DNA of 64,000 bases from Planctomycetota bacterium (lineage in GTDB: Bacteria > Planctomycetota > UBA1135 > GCA-002748355). This document shows positions 8,382 through 17,181 of this stretch, in pieces. A program made the translations under genes and the position numbers. Numbering within the stretch: position 1 is the first letter of the stretch; the number at the start of each line of letters is the position of its first letter. Under the pieces are notes generated by a model. That model ran no database searches and had not been told where the DNA came from. It worked only from the letters and a program-made list of their open reading frames with translations. The DNA is taken from positions 194,414-258,413 of the forward strand of contig PDSF01000027.1 of NCBI GenBank assembly GCA_002748355.1, in the 5' to 3' direction.

Positions 8382-9920
8382 ATGTTCGGCGACAATTCCC
8401 AGCCTTTCGAGCACGATGTCCGGCCCCTTGTCAGGGCTATCGGCAAATCGCCCGAGCAGTGGCAGCGAGCAGACCTGCTCGACTACTGCTTAAAAAACGG
8501 CATCCAGATCGTGAACTTCCGCTACACGGCGCTGGATGGAAAGCTCAAGGAACTGCGTCTCCCGGTCAACTCTTTCAAGTATCTCGAGAAGATCCTTACC
8601 GCCGGCGAACGCGTCGATGGCTCGAGCCTTTTCCCCGGGCTCTTCCCGACGACGGAGAGCGATCTCTACGTGCTACCGGTCTATCGCTGGGCCTTCATCA
8701 ACCCCTGGGCCCCGGATGAGCTTGAAATCGTCTGCCGCTACGCCAACCGCGAAGGAAAGCCCGCCCCCACCCCAGACAACGTGCTGGCGAACGCTTGCCA
8801 AAGCTTCCGCGAGGTCGCCAAGGCCGAGCTACATGCACTGGCCGAGCTGGAGTTCTACGTGATTACCAATCACGAAGACGAACGCTTCAGCGGCCGCCCA
8901 CAGCGCAACTACCACCAGTCGAGCCCCTACCTGCACAGCCGCCCCATCGTCGACGAGATCACTCGAGTCGTCAGCCAGGTCACCGGCAACGTCAAATACT
9001 GCCACAGCGAGGTGGGCTACATCGATCGCATCGAATCCAGCGAGAAGGAGATCGATGGGAGGCGCGTCGAGCAATACGAACTTGAGTTCGACCTAATGCC
9101 GATGGAAGACCTCGGCTGCTGGCTCACCGTCGCCCGCTGGCTGGTGCGAGAGATCGCTAACCGTCACGGTGCCTCGGTCACCTACCTGCCCAAGCTCGAC
9201 GAGGGTATGGCCGGCAGCGGCATGCACCTCCACCTCGCCATCATGCGAGACGGCGTCAACGTCATGCAAGAGGCTCCCGGAGAACTCAGCGAGGATGCTC
9301 TCAAACTCATTGGCGGCATTCTGGAGAATGCTCCTTCCCTGACCGCCTTCGGCAGCACGGTCGCAGCCAGCTACCTTCGACTCGTTCCCGGCCAAGAGGC
9401 ACCGACCAAGATTTGCTGGGGCTATCAGAACCGGGCCTCGCTGGTTCGTGTGCCGCTGTCCTTCGCCTGCAAGGAACGCCTCGACACGGTCGTCAACCCA
9501 AACGAGAGCGGAGACTATCCGCAGAACCTCGCCCGGCCGACCGTGGAGTATCGCAGCCCGGACGGAAGCGCCTTCCCGCAGCTTCTCCTTGCAGCAGTCA
9601 CCCAATGCGCGGCGGCAGGCCTGGCGAGCAAGGACAGCCTGGAACTCGCGAAGAAGCTTGCGGTGCCTCGCGGCACCGCCGGCGATCTAAGCCACTTCGA
9701 GCAGCTGCCTGCCACAGCGGTCGCCGCCGGCCGCCAGCTTGAACGCTCCCGGACGTTCTACGAAGAGCATGGCCTCGAGCCGCGCTTGATCGACCTCGTC
9801 ATCACCAAGCTTGAGGACGAAGAGGATCTCGGCCTGAGCGAGAAACTCAAGCGGCTGCCGGCAGCAGAGCGCCTGGCTGCGAGCCGCAAGCTCATGCACA
9901 AGGACCTGCACAAGCATTAG
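8382..9920 (+). CDS. Glutamine synthetase family protein
   Basis: A 512-residue cytoplasmic protein of the glutamine synthetase fold, which makes glutamine from glutamate, ammonia and ATP. The beta-grasp region (about 25-110) is followed by the catalytic barrel: LAELEFYV carries the metal-binding glutamates, SGMHLHLAIM matches the GSGxHxH metal/ATP motif, and NRASLVRVP matches the glutamate-binding NRxxxxR loop. AVTQCAAAGL and the last helices fit the C-terminus. The region around AKICWGYQN-type residues departs from classical GlnA, so a divergent subfamily or a gamma-glutamyl ligase of this fold is possible. The start is the ATG at 8382, with GGAG 7 nt upstream; the longer upstream frame has no ribosome site. 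Confidence 0.85.
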   Translation: MFGDNSQPFEHDVRPLVRAIGKSPEQWQRADLLDYCLKNGIQIVNFRYTALDGKLKELRLPVNSFKYLEKILTAGERVDGSSLFPGLFPTTESDLYVLPVYRWAFINPWAPDELEIVCRYANREGKPAPTPDNVLANACQSFREVAKAELHALAELEFYVITNHEDERFSGRPQRNYHQSSPYLHSRPIVDEITRVVSQVTGNVKYCHSEVGYIDRIESSEKEIDGRRVEQYELEFDLMPMEDLGCWLTVARWLVREIANRHGASVTYLPKLDEGMAGSGMHLHLAIMRDGVNVMQEAPGELSEDALKLIGGILENAPSLTAFGSTVAASYLRLVPGQEAPTKICWGYQNRASLVRVPLSFACKERLDTVVNPNESGDYPQNLARPTVEYRSPDGSAFPQLLLAAVTQCAAAGLASKDSLELAKKLAVPRGTAGDLSHFEQLPATAVAAGRQLERSRTFYEEHGLEPRLIDLVITKLEDEEDLGLSEKLKRLPAAERLAASRKLMHKDLHKH

Positions 9921-9929
9921 TGAGAGCGA

Positions 9930-9952
9930 GCAGGCCGTGAAAAACGGCCTGC
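9930..9952 (+). terminator. Hairpin after the glutamine synthetase gene
   Basis: A perfect 9-bp stem GCAGGCCGT/ACGGCCTGC with a GAAAA loop begins 9 nt after the stop codon. There is no T tract, so its role as a terminator is inferred from position. Confidence 0.55.
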
Positions 9953-10047
9953 GTATTCTGGCCCTTTACTTGCGGCCATTTCCGCCCCGGCCAGTAGGCG
10001 AAGAGCTTCCTCTTCGCAGCTCCGCCTCGTAGCTCCGGATCGCTTGC

Positions 10048-11176
10048 TCAGTCTCGCGATTCGGGCTGCGCCGCTTCATACTCTGCGAGAGCTTTCTGAT
10101 AGGCCTGACGGTAAGGGCCCGGGATAGCCCTAGCCTCGGCCGTAAGCAGGCGGGCAGCCTCGGCACGAAGACCCCGGACAGCATCCTCAAGCAGGGGCAA
10201 GGCCAGCACCATACGCAGCCGTCCGGACAGATCCCCCAAAGCCGCGAGAGCAGCATACCGCAGGAGGGGAGGTCCATTCGCGAGCGCCTCACGCAGCGCA
10301 GAGAGAACCCTCTCCGAACCTGTGCGCCCTAATAGCGACAGAGCCGTGGCGCGCACCATCAACGCCGTTTCCTTATCCCTGACCAGGCGGAGCAAGGCAT
10401 CGACCTGCGAGGGAGCATTCTCCCATGCCTTTGCTAGCACCTCACCATAGTGCGGCTTCACATGGATGCGCTTGTCGCCAAAGTGCGCGGCAAACGCATC
10501 CTCTGCCCAAGCAGCGTCCTTGTCGTCATGGCAGCCGTTGCAGGCATTGGGCGTGCCGATAGTCATCGTCAAGTCCGGACGCGGCACTCGCATCGAGTGA
10601 TCCCGGCGCGGATCCACGACCATGTAGCTGCGCTCGGGCATGTGACAGTCCACGCAGGCACTGCCCTCAGCACCCGGTTCGTGCAAGTGATGCGCCCGGC
10701 TCGCAAAGTGCTCGGGATCGTGACAGCGCACACAAAGCCCATCCCCTGGAACGAGGAGCTTCATCGAGTGAGGGTCATGACAGTCGCTGCAAGTCACGCC
10801 CTTGCTGTGCATCTTGCTCTGGAGAAAAGAGCCCCAGACATAGACCTCGTCGCGAATCTGCCCGTCTGCAAAGTACAGCCCCTCTTCCATCAAGGAGGGT
10901 TGATGCGATTCCAGTAGCGGCTCGCCCGGATGAGCCAAGTCAGCAATCCGAGTTCGACGCGAGTGGCAAGGAGCGCAGGTCCTGATCTCCCGGCAGTCGG
11001 CAGCAGCGGGCCTCCTGCTAGCGTGCTGTTGGCCCGGCTCACGGACCCGGGTCGCCCGCCCGACGAAACTGAACTCAGGAAGCTGGACCGCCCCCCCGCA
11101 AGCAACAATAAGGAGGAAGAAAGAAAGAGGCGGCGAGAGCAGGGCAAAGCAGAGTAAGAAGCAGGGAGCGCGACAT
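10048..11176 (-). CDS. Multiheme cytochrome c with HEAT-like tail, 5' end truncated or frameshifted
   Basis: A periplasmic multiheme cytochrome fragment. One frame stays open from about 11196 to the stop at 10048 and holds five CxxCH sites: CAPCH (10963-10977), CSDCH, CVRCH, CVDCH and CNGCH. The signature SYMVVDPRRDHSMRVPRPDL and the HEAT-like C-terminus match a family of cytochromes that, as I recall, carries several more hemes at the N-terminus. Here there is no ATG, GTG or TTG in this frame before the first heme; the first usable TTG (10938) would lose it. The ATG at 11176 opens a signal-like peptide in the neighbouring frame. Removing one C from the C7 run at 11091-11097 would join the two. 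The coordinates given assume that join. A degraded gene or a sequence error are both possible. Confidence 0.6.
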
Positions 11177-11265
11177 TTGCTGGCACTGGCAGTTTGTCAC
11201 AAGAGTCTAACCAAGCACTCCCAGGTATTCACCCGGAAGCGGAGCTGGCGAGACCCGGTACCTGC

Positions 11266-11299
11266 CGCGAGCCTGGAGAGCATGCTCTCCAGGCTCGCG
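11266..11299. repeat. 34-bp perfect palindrome
   Basis: The 34 bases are identical to their reverse complement, centred between 11282 and 11283 with CATG at the middle. It lies between the 5' end of the cytochrome gene and the 3' end of the secreted-protein gene, both on the minus strand, so it could terminate the latter. It lacks a T tract on either side; a dimeric-protein site is an alternative. Confidence 0.75.
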
Positions 11300-11366
11300 A
11301 AGCATTCCCTATCGGCTCAGGGTCACCCCTCTGGTCAGGACCGAAGAGGTTCTGAGTTCAGCGGGC

Positions 11367-12491
11367 TCACTGCAGGCCAATCACCAGACCGGCATTGATG
11401 CGCTTGCTTCCGGAAAGACCAAAGCTATTGCCTGTGTAGAGGTAGCTGATGCCAGTACGGCGGTAGGGTTTGACCCACTGGAACTCGACACCGTTGGAGG
11501 CGACCAAGGGCAGCAGGGAAGAAGAGGCCGTATCCAGCGAGAGGAACTGACCATATACCCGCTGCCCATTCAGGCTATTCTGCGCCGGGATAGGCATCGT
11601 AACCCGAGCAGTGCCGCTGGAGGTCGCTGAAAGCGGGAACAGCAGGTCGAGAGACGTGTAAAGATAGCAAGGGCCGGAAGGACTACCCTGCTTGTGGCCC
11701 GGGAACAGGAAGGGCAGCTTGAAGGCCGCGAACTGCGTACGGCTAAAGCCGATCACGCCAATCGCCATGCTGTTGCGCCTGAGGTTACTGCCATCGAGAT
11801 AAAGCGTCCCGACCTTTCCTCGCCAGTTCATGCTGCTCGAACCCCGAGCGCTCATCGCAAAGTCTTCGGCCGAGTGGATGCAGCCTGTCCCGAAAGGTTG
11901 CACGGCGAGAGCCGGGTTGGTGTTGCTGTAATCGCGGCTGGCATCGAAGTAAATCGTCCGCCGCAAATCCTGCTGGCCAGAGATCTGCGCCTCCCAGCAG
12001 AGGCCGCCGCTCGTGCCGTCGAAGGAGTAGGGCTGATCGAACTTGAGGATGAACTCGAAGGGCATGGCCGTGTGCTGGACACGCGTTGCAGGCCAGTTGA
12101 CCTTCTTCGAAAGGACCACGGTGCGCTTGTTCGTGCCGTGGTTTTTGTCGAAGGAAGCGTCGATCTTGCCGTAGGCAAGCTTCGCGGTCGACAGCTTCAA
12201 CGTCACTCGAAAGCTAAAGGCGTTGCTGCGAGGCGGGATGCTATAGCTGCCCGCTTCACGACGAAAGGCGAGCTGCTTGATCTGGAGCTTCTTACCCTTC
12301 AGCCCATCGTGGATCTGGAGGAAACGCCAACCCGCATTGCTCCGAGCACCGAAGGGCATGCTAAAATACGTCGCAGCTTCGACGCCCTTGGCAAAAGCGG
12401 GATCGACAACCGACTGTGCGGAGAGGCTACTCAGACAAAGGCAAAGCCCAAGCGGAAGAGCAAAAAGAGAAGAGTGCATAGTGCTAACCAT
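11367..12491 (-). CDS. Secreted protein of unknown function with C-terminal beta module
   Basis: No enzyme family is recognised. A 374-residue protein with a Sec signal (hydrophobic about 8-22, cleavage near SAQ). The mature part is Ser/Thr/Asn-rich, with alternating hydrophobic residues typical of secreted beta-sandwich proteins, and few cysteines. The region near the C-terminus (ARVTMPIP followed by SLNGQRVYGQFLSLD) resembles C-terminal modules in the hydrolase-like protein at 3221-5287 and the PKD protein at 27928-29661. The first ATG (12491) and a second at 12479 both lack a clear ribosome site. A cell-surface or extracellular role is inferred from export only. Confidence 0.65.
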   Translation of the reverse strand: MVSTMHSSLFALPLGLCLCLSSLSAQSVVDPAFAKGVEAATYFSMPFGARSNAGWRFLQIHDGLKGKKLQIKQLAFRREAGSYSIPPRSNAFSFRVTLKLSTAKLAYGKIDASFDKNHGTNKRTVVLSKKVNWPATRVQHTAMPFEFILKFDQPYSFDGTSGGLCWEAQISGQQDLRRTIYFDASRDYSNTNPALAVQPFGTGCIHSAEDFAMSARGSSSMNWRGKVGTLYLDGSNLRRNSMAIGVIGFSRTQFAAFKLPFLFPGHKQGSPSGPCYLYTSLDLLFPLSATSSGTARVTMPIPAQNSLNGQRVYGQFLSLDTASSSLLPLVASNGVEFQWVKPYRRTGISYLYTGNSFGLSGSKRINAGLVIGLQ

Positions 12492-12906
12492 GGATTGACA
12501 GGATCTTCAGACGAGTTACAGGGGGGGGTGAAGAGAAGGGGAGGGTGCGAAGTCTAGCACAGCATAAGGGGGCCGGGAAGAACAATCCCTCCAGGAAGAC
12601 CGCAAGAAAACAGGGCTTCACACAGGTGTCTCAGAGCCTCCGAAGAACACCTCAAACAAAACACTCACGAGAGATTTGCCCCGTGCACGATTCTTCCAAT
12701 AGCAAGGCAAGAATCCAGGGAGTCCCTGATGGCGAGGTAAATCAAGCAACTAAGTTAAGCTGCGCCGGTAATCGCGTCGGCATCGAATAAACCCCCAAAT
12801 TGCTAGTCACCTCGCCAAGCCCAGCTGCTCAGAAGCAAACAAGGAGAGCCCAGGGTCAATGCGAAGGGAACTAAGCGACAAAAAGCTGTTAGGGAGCCCC
12901 CGCCCC
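12492..12906. other. 415-bp intergenic gap
   Basis: The gap separates the 5' end of the secreted-protein gene from the 3' end of napH. It has slightly lower GC than its surroundings and a long G run near 12523. No credible coding frame, RNA or strong hairpin was found. It should hold the promoter of the secreted-protein gene. Confidence 0.5.
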
Positions 12907-13842
12907 TCAGAACTCATAGCGACTCTCGCAGGCCGCCCCTTCCTGAGGGCAGGCTGCACATTCCTCAGACAGATCGGTCGGATCCTCAGGCGGGTGGTCC
13001 CGAAACGACAGCGAGAGCACCCCATCGCCACGGCAGACGTCGAGGCAAGTGCCGCAGCGCGTGCACTCCGGATCACTGACCGAGCTGTGCCCTGCGAGCA
13101 CGTGCCCTTTCATGACATCAATTCCCATCGGGCAATGGATCGAGCACTGCTGACAAAGCCTCCTTCCCGCTTCCTTCGGATGGATGCGGATGCGGAGGGG
13201 ACTCCAGCTCCCGAGCAAGGCGTACAAGGCACCGATCGGACATAGACTGCGACAAAACACCCGCGGAACAAGGAACTCGAGCACCAGGATCGCAAGCATC
13301 ACGGCGATGAAGAGTCCACCGAGCAGGAAATCGCCTCGGAAGGTCAGCGCCCAAAGCATCCACTGGATCGGCGAAACCATGCCAAAAACCGGCAAGGCGA
13401 CCTGCAAGCTGGTCAGCAGAAAGAGCAGTAGGAGAAAGTACTTCGGCCAGGTTGGCGCCGGATAACTGGGGAGCCGCCGTTTCGTCAGCTTCCACAACAC
13501 GCGGGCCAAGCGTTCGCGCCCGGCGTGCAGCAACTCCAGCACCAAGCCGAAGGGGCAGAGCCAGCCACAGAAGAGTCGCCCGAGCAGCAGATACACCGCG
13601 GTGACGAGACCTAAGCCCAAAGCCAGATGAAAGGACGGCCTCCGAGCTGCGAGCATCTGCTCAAGAGCGCTAAGAGGATCCGCAAAAGGCACGATGCCGA
13701 AGAGCCGCGTCGAGGACAGGGAGCCACGCAGGTAGGGCCACCACAGCTCGCTACCTAGGGTCAGCGCGAGCAGGAAGGCCAAAGCCGTACTACGGTGCGC
13801 CCAGGTCCAGCGGGGAAAATGTGGATAACGTGGAACTGGCAT
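12907..13842 (-). CDS. napH: NapH-type membrane ferredoxin (quinol dehydrogenase subunit)
   Basis: NapH is a membrane iron-sulfur protein that, with NapG, passes electrons from quinol toward periplasmic acceptors. The protein has about five membrane segments, two membrane-associated Cys motifs (CGWLCPFG and CRSLCPIGALY), and two 4Fe-4S motifs, CQQCSIHCP and CTRCGTCLDVC, in the C-terminal soluble part. Length (311 residues) is normal. I prefer the ATG at 13842, preceded by AAGGGTGG, over the GTG at 13851; it begins 1 nt after the napG stop. A CxACPxxxxxC pair near the C-terminus is extra and has unknown use. Confidence 0.85.
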   Translation of the reverse strand: MPVPRYPHFPRWTWAHRSTALAFLLALTLGSELWWPYLRGSLSSTRLFGIVPFADPLSALEQMLAARRPSFHLALGLGLVTAVYLLLGRLFCGWLCPFGLVLELLHAGRERLARVLWKLTKRRLPSYPAPTWPKYFLLLLFLLTSLQVALPVFGMVSPIQWMLWALTFRGDFLLGGLFIAVMLAILVLEFLVPRVFCRSLCPIGALYALLGSWSPLRIRIHPKEAGRRLCQQCSIHCPMGIDVMKGHVLAGHSSVSDPECTRCGTCLDVCRGDGVLSLSFRDHPPEDPTDLSEECAACPQEGAACESRYEF

Positions 13843-13843
13843 C

Positions 13844-14563
13844 TCAGCCACCCTTGGCCACAGACTTCTCGCGATCCAGTTCAGCCCGCGGCACGATCCG
13901 GATCGACGAAGGCTCGGTCAAACAGGCGTAATCACAAAGCCCGCAGCCAATGCAAACTTCGGACACGATCTTGGCTCGCCCCCGGAAGTCGGTCACAAGA
14001 GCTTGGTTGGGGAATGGGCAGGCATGGAAGCAGGACTTACACATGGTGCCGTTCCACGCATAACAGCGCTCCTCGTCGATAACCGCGACGCCCATCTCGA
14101 TATCCAAGAGCTGCGCTGGCTTCTGCAAGGCATGGGTCGGGCACGCAGCGATGCATTGCAACTCGTCCCGCCCCGAACAGAGGTTGCAGGAGCAGTCCCT
14201 GGGAATGCTGTACGGCGTCCCTATCGCCACCCCGGCACTCGGACCCGCCAGTTGCAGTGGGCGATCGACGTATTCGCGTGGCTCGGGCGCTTCGGGATCA
14301 AACTGCGCTTCGTAGCTCTGACGCTCGGTCAGTTCCTGCTCGGGGCAGGCCTCCACACACTGTCCGCAGCGAATGCAGTTCGCGAGGAAATGCGCCTCAT
14401 CCTGCGCTCCTGGTGGGCGCAGGAGCAGGGGCCCATCAGCCTTGGCTGCCTCGAAAACCGAAGCCAGGATGCGACTGCCAAGCGCAGCTGCCACGACCCC
14501 GGCCCCAGCCCGAGCGGCGAATGCGCGACGCGACAGCGACGCTTCGCCACGAACCTGGCTCAC
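13844..14563 (-). CDS. napG: NapG-type periplasmic ferredoxin with Tat signal
   Basis: An exported four-cluster ferredoxin that partners NapH. The Tat motif SRRAFAARAGAG is at about residues 11-22, consistent with export of a folded iron-sulfur protein. Cysteine motifs follow in order: CIRCGQCVEACP, CNLC with CIAACP, CYAWNGTMCKSCFHACP, and CIGCGLCDYAC, which gives four 4Fe-4S clusters. The start is GTG at 14563 and overlaps the napD stop by 4 nt; it abuts napH. NapA, NapB and NapC are not found nearby, so the acceptor is unclear. Confidence 0.88.
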   Translation of the reverse strand: MSQVRGEASLSRRAFAARAGAGVVAAALGSRILASVFEAAKADGPLLLRPPGAQDEAHFLANCIRCGQCVEACPEQELTERQSYEAQFDPEAPEPREYVDRPLQLAGPSAGVAIGTPYSIPRDCSCNLCSGRDELQCIAACPTHALQKPAQLLDIEMGVAVIDEERCYAWNGTMCKSCFHACPFPNQALVTDFRGRAKIVSEVCIGCGLCDYACLTEPSSIRIVPRAELDREKSVAKGG

Positions 14564-14844
14564 TGTCCTTCCTTACCCTGGCGTAGCTGATCGGCCTCAT
14601 CGGCAGGGATTTCCCGCATGTCGGTGTAGACCGGCCAGGAGCCAAGCACGCCTTCGAGTCCACTGATCTGTTCTCGAAGAATGCGATCCGCCTCTTCGAC
14701 ACTCTCTGCTTCGATCAATATCCCCATGCGCTCTAACTCGTCCTCGATAGGAAAGGGGGTTAGCGCAGGATCGGCCTGAACTGTCTCCCAGACACGTTGG
14801 CGATCTTGGACTTCGACGCGGGCAAGAACTCCGACGATTGGCAT
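14560..14844 (-). CDS. napD: NapD-type chaperone
   Basis: NapD is a small cytoplasmic chaperone that binds the Tat signal of NapA. The 94-residue protein starts MPIVGVLARV, and has the ferredoxin-like alpha/beta pattern of the family, including a VYTDMREIP stretch in the last strand region. The ATG at 14844 has AGGAG 7 nt upstream, which rules out the longer frame from 14889. It is the first gene of napDGH. Because NapD normally serves NapA, its presence without napA is odd. Assignment rests on size, fold pattern and operon context. Confidence 0.75.
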   Translation of the reverse strand: MPIVGVLARVEVQDRQRVWETVQADPALTPFPIEDELERMGILIEAESVEEADRILREQISGLEGVLGSWPVYTDMREIPADEADQLRQGKEGQ

Positions 14845-15289
14845 GGCATAGCTCCTGGTGGCTGGTGAACCATGATTGCAGCAGCACACAGCAACCCAGG
14901 CCCTCAGTCACAAGGCGCAAAGAGCCCAAGTAGAGGTGGGGAAGCATGCCCCCCCAAACTCCGAAGGTCCAATAGGCCTTTGATGTGAATAGAAACGGGG
15001 TGGCCAAGAACACCACAACAACAATCAATACTGAGAACGGATCGCAAGAGATGGCAGCAGAGCTGCCCTCTGCGAGCTATCGGAAAACGCCCCCCTCACA
15101 GCCCAGCCTCCCAGTTCTTCTTCGGCAAGCCCCTGGGTAGTCCCGGGTGAAACAAGCCCGGCGCTCCTTGACCTCCCTCCCAAGGCGCGATCCCCAGCAG
15201 TCGTTTTTTTGGCAAGTACCCAGCTGGGAAAAGGCCGATAGCCAGGATGCAAGCCGTGCGATGCTCGTCCAAACCGCCCTGCTGACCGA
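14845..15289. other. 445-bp divergent promoter region
   Basis: The gap lies between the divergent napDGH operon and the EAL gene and must hold both promoters. A T7 run at about 15204-15210 is present. A hydrophobic frame on the minus strand (about 14890-15028) was examined and not accepted as a gene. No convincing FNR box or riboswitch was found. Confidence 0.5.
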
Positions 15290-17131
15290 ATGCCAAAGCA
15301 AGCTGCCCTGATCGTCGGACTGGACCGCTGTGACGACAGCGTGATCGGAATCCAGCCCGGCAACGAAGCTCGTGCACGCGCCAGCGCCAGCTTGCTATCG
15401 CACCCCTGCCTCGGCGCCTTCGGGAACGAAGCGGTCGAAGTCTTGCTCGGAGCCCGAGTCCAAGTAGCGAGCCTCCAGTCAGCCCTGCATCGCTTCCTGG
15501 TGCGCAAAGCCAGGACCGATTCCCGGCTGCTCCTGCAGCTGTCCCTTCCGATCGTAGAAGTGAAGCTCGGAACCGCCCGGCGTCACCACTTCGTGACCCG
15601 GGACCTTCCCGTGCGACGGCTCCTAGAGGACCCCTTCGCCTCGGCGAGCGTCGAAGACCTGCTGGGAAACCTACTCTCTTGGAGTCCAGCCGCCGAAATC
15701 CTGGTGCTATTGGACAGCCCACTGCTCGGCCGCATCGAGCGATACCGCAACAATGCCCGCCCTCATCTCGGGGCCCCGGAAAGCGGTGCTCGACTCCCAA
15801 TGATTCTCCCCGAGCCGGGCCGGGTCATCGTCAGCAGCACGGAGCCGGCAAGCGAAACCATCTGCGCCAATCTTCCCCAACTGCTCTCGCAGGCTGACCC
15901 AAGCCAGCAACGCCCCTTAGTTCGCGGCAGAGAGCTCCTCGAACGCCTCGCGCAAGAACAGGGTTCCCGCCTGCAAATCGACGGCATGGGCCCCGAACAG
16001 CTCTCGGTCGAGATCTGCTACCCAATGACGGCCAAGGCCAAGGCTCAGCTCGCCCAGCAGCAACGTCCCGAGATCAGCGAACCGCACCCTTTGGAGCAAC
16101 TGGCCACCCAGCTGCGACATCTATCTCAGAACCCCGAAACCGACGATGCCGGACTCCAAGAGTTGATCGGTACGGCTGCATGCCGTGAGAAGGATGGCAA
16201 GCAACTGGGCGGCGAAGAACTCGAAGCATCGATTCTAGACTCCTGGCGGCTGAGCTACGGCGAGTTGCCCGAGAGCCTTAGAGCCCGGCGCAAAGAACTC
16301 TTCGACCATTCACTCGATCGGGTCACCACCTGGTTTCAACCGATCGTACGCCTGGGGCGGAAGCATGTGCGCATTGCCGGCTGGGAGGCCTTGGCGAGGG
16401 ACGCATCGACACAGAAGACACCGGAACAGCTCTTCCAATGCGTCGAACTCTGGGGCGACCCCTTCTTCGCCGACTTCGATGCACACATGGCCGAGACGGC
16501 AGTTGAACTCTTCCACCACTTAATTGGGCGAAACAGGGCACTGTCCTCGCGTAGGGATCTCTACGAACTCTCCATCAATGTCTATCCCCAGTCGCTAATG
16601 AGTGAGCATTACTTAGCGCGACTGGCCGACCTCCTCGAAGCCGAACTCATCCTCCCCGAGAGACTGGTGCTCGAGATCTCGGAAAAAATGGAGCTGCCTT
16701 CGCCCGACGAAGAGACCGGAGAGGATCCTTTCCGTGACATGCTCAAACGCTACGTGCGGGAGCTCGGCGTGCACTTCTCGATCGACGACCTCGGCGAAGG
16801 ACACGCGACGGTCGACAAGCTACAGGACCTCGACCCTCTGCACGTAAAAATCGATCGCGGAGTGCTCCTTCATGAATACGCGGCATCCGAACTCGGCTAC
16901 CTGATCGACCTTGTCGGACCAGGCCATCTGAGCCCTTCCTGCATCGTCGTCGAAGGTGTCGATGAGGATTGCCCACTCACCCTGCCAGAGCTTTTCGATA
17001 TCGGTGTAAAGTTCGTGCAGGGCTTCTCGATTGCACGGCCATCACCGGAGCTTTATCCCCTCGATCAAGATCTCGCCGAGTTCCTTGCACATAGCCTGAG
17101 CGAAGAGGTTGCTCCTAAGCTGCCCGAATAG
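15290..17131 (+). CDS. EAL-domain protein (probable cyclic-di-GMP phosphodiesterase)
   Basis: EAL domains hydrolyse cyclic di-GMP, the second messenger for attachment and motility. The EAL domain covers about residues 345-590: the signature Glu is in GWEALAR near 366, the Asn in LSINVYP, then LEISE, the metal-binding SIDDLGEG near 498, VKID, VVEGVD and QGFSIARP. Most catalytic residues are present, so activity is plausible, but DDFG is DDLG and several positions are atypical. The first 330 residues have no recognised domain and no membrane segment; they may be a degenerate sensor. No GGDEF domain is present. Ribosome site is weak. Confidence 0.8.
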   Translation: MPKQAALIVGLDRCDDSVIGIQPGNEARARASASLLSHPCLGAFGNEAVEVLLGARVQVASLQSALHRFLVRKARTDSRLLLQLSLPIVEVKLGTARRHHFVTRDLPVRRLLEDPFASASVEDLLGNLLSWSPAAEILVLLDSPLLGRIERYRNNARPHLGAPESGARLPMILPEPGRVIVSSTEPASETICANLPQLLSQADPSQQRPLVRGRELLERLAQEQGSRLQIDGMGPEQLSVEICYPMTAKAKAQLAQQQRPEISEPHPLEQLATQLRHLSQNPETDDAGLQELIGTAACREKDGKQLGGEELEASILDSWRLSYGELPESLRARRKELFDHSLDRVTTWFQPIVRLGRKHVRIAGWEALARDASTQKTPEQLFQCVELWGDPFFADFDAHMAETAVELFHHLIGRNRALSSRRDLYELSINVYPQSLMSEHYLARLADLLEAELILPERLVLEISEKMELPSPDEETGEDPFRDMLKRYVRELGVHFSIDDLGEGHATVDKLQDLDPLHVKIDRGVLLHEYAASELGYLIDLVGPGHLSPSCIVVEGVDEDCPLTLPELFDIGVKFVQGFSIARPSPELYPLDQDLAEFLAHSLSEEVAPKLPE

Positions 17132-17181
17132 CGCGCCCCAGCAATCAGCAAAGGATCCGGCGCAGCGAAAGATCCGGCGCC

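Noticed and set aside
9966..10292. Minus-strand 108-residue ORF next to the cytochrome
   Set aside because: It overlaps the cytochrome HEAT-like region in another frame and has composition typical of a shadow.
14970..15000. TTGATGTGAATAGA as an FNR-type site
   Set aside because: Only one half-site matches TTGAT; the other half (ATCAA) is absent.
14890..15028. Hydrophobic minus-strand frame beginning MIVVVVFLATPF as a small membrane protein upstream of napD
   Set aside because: It has no ribosome site, runs into napD in another frame, and ends as shadow sequence. No family was recognised.
15120..15289. Cyclic-di-GMP riboswitch upstream of the EAL gene
   Set aside because: No conserved GEMM core or kissing-loop arrangement could be identified by eye.
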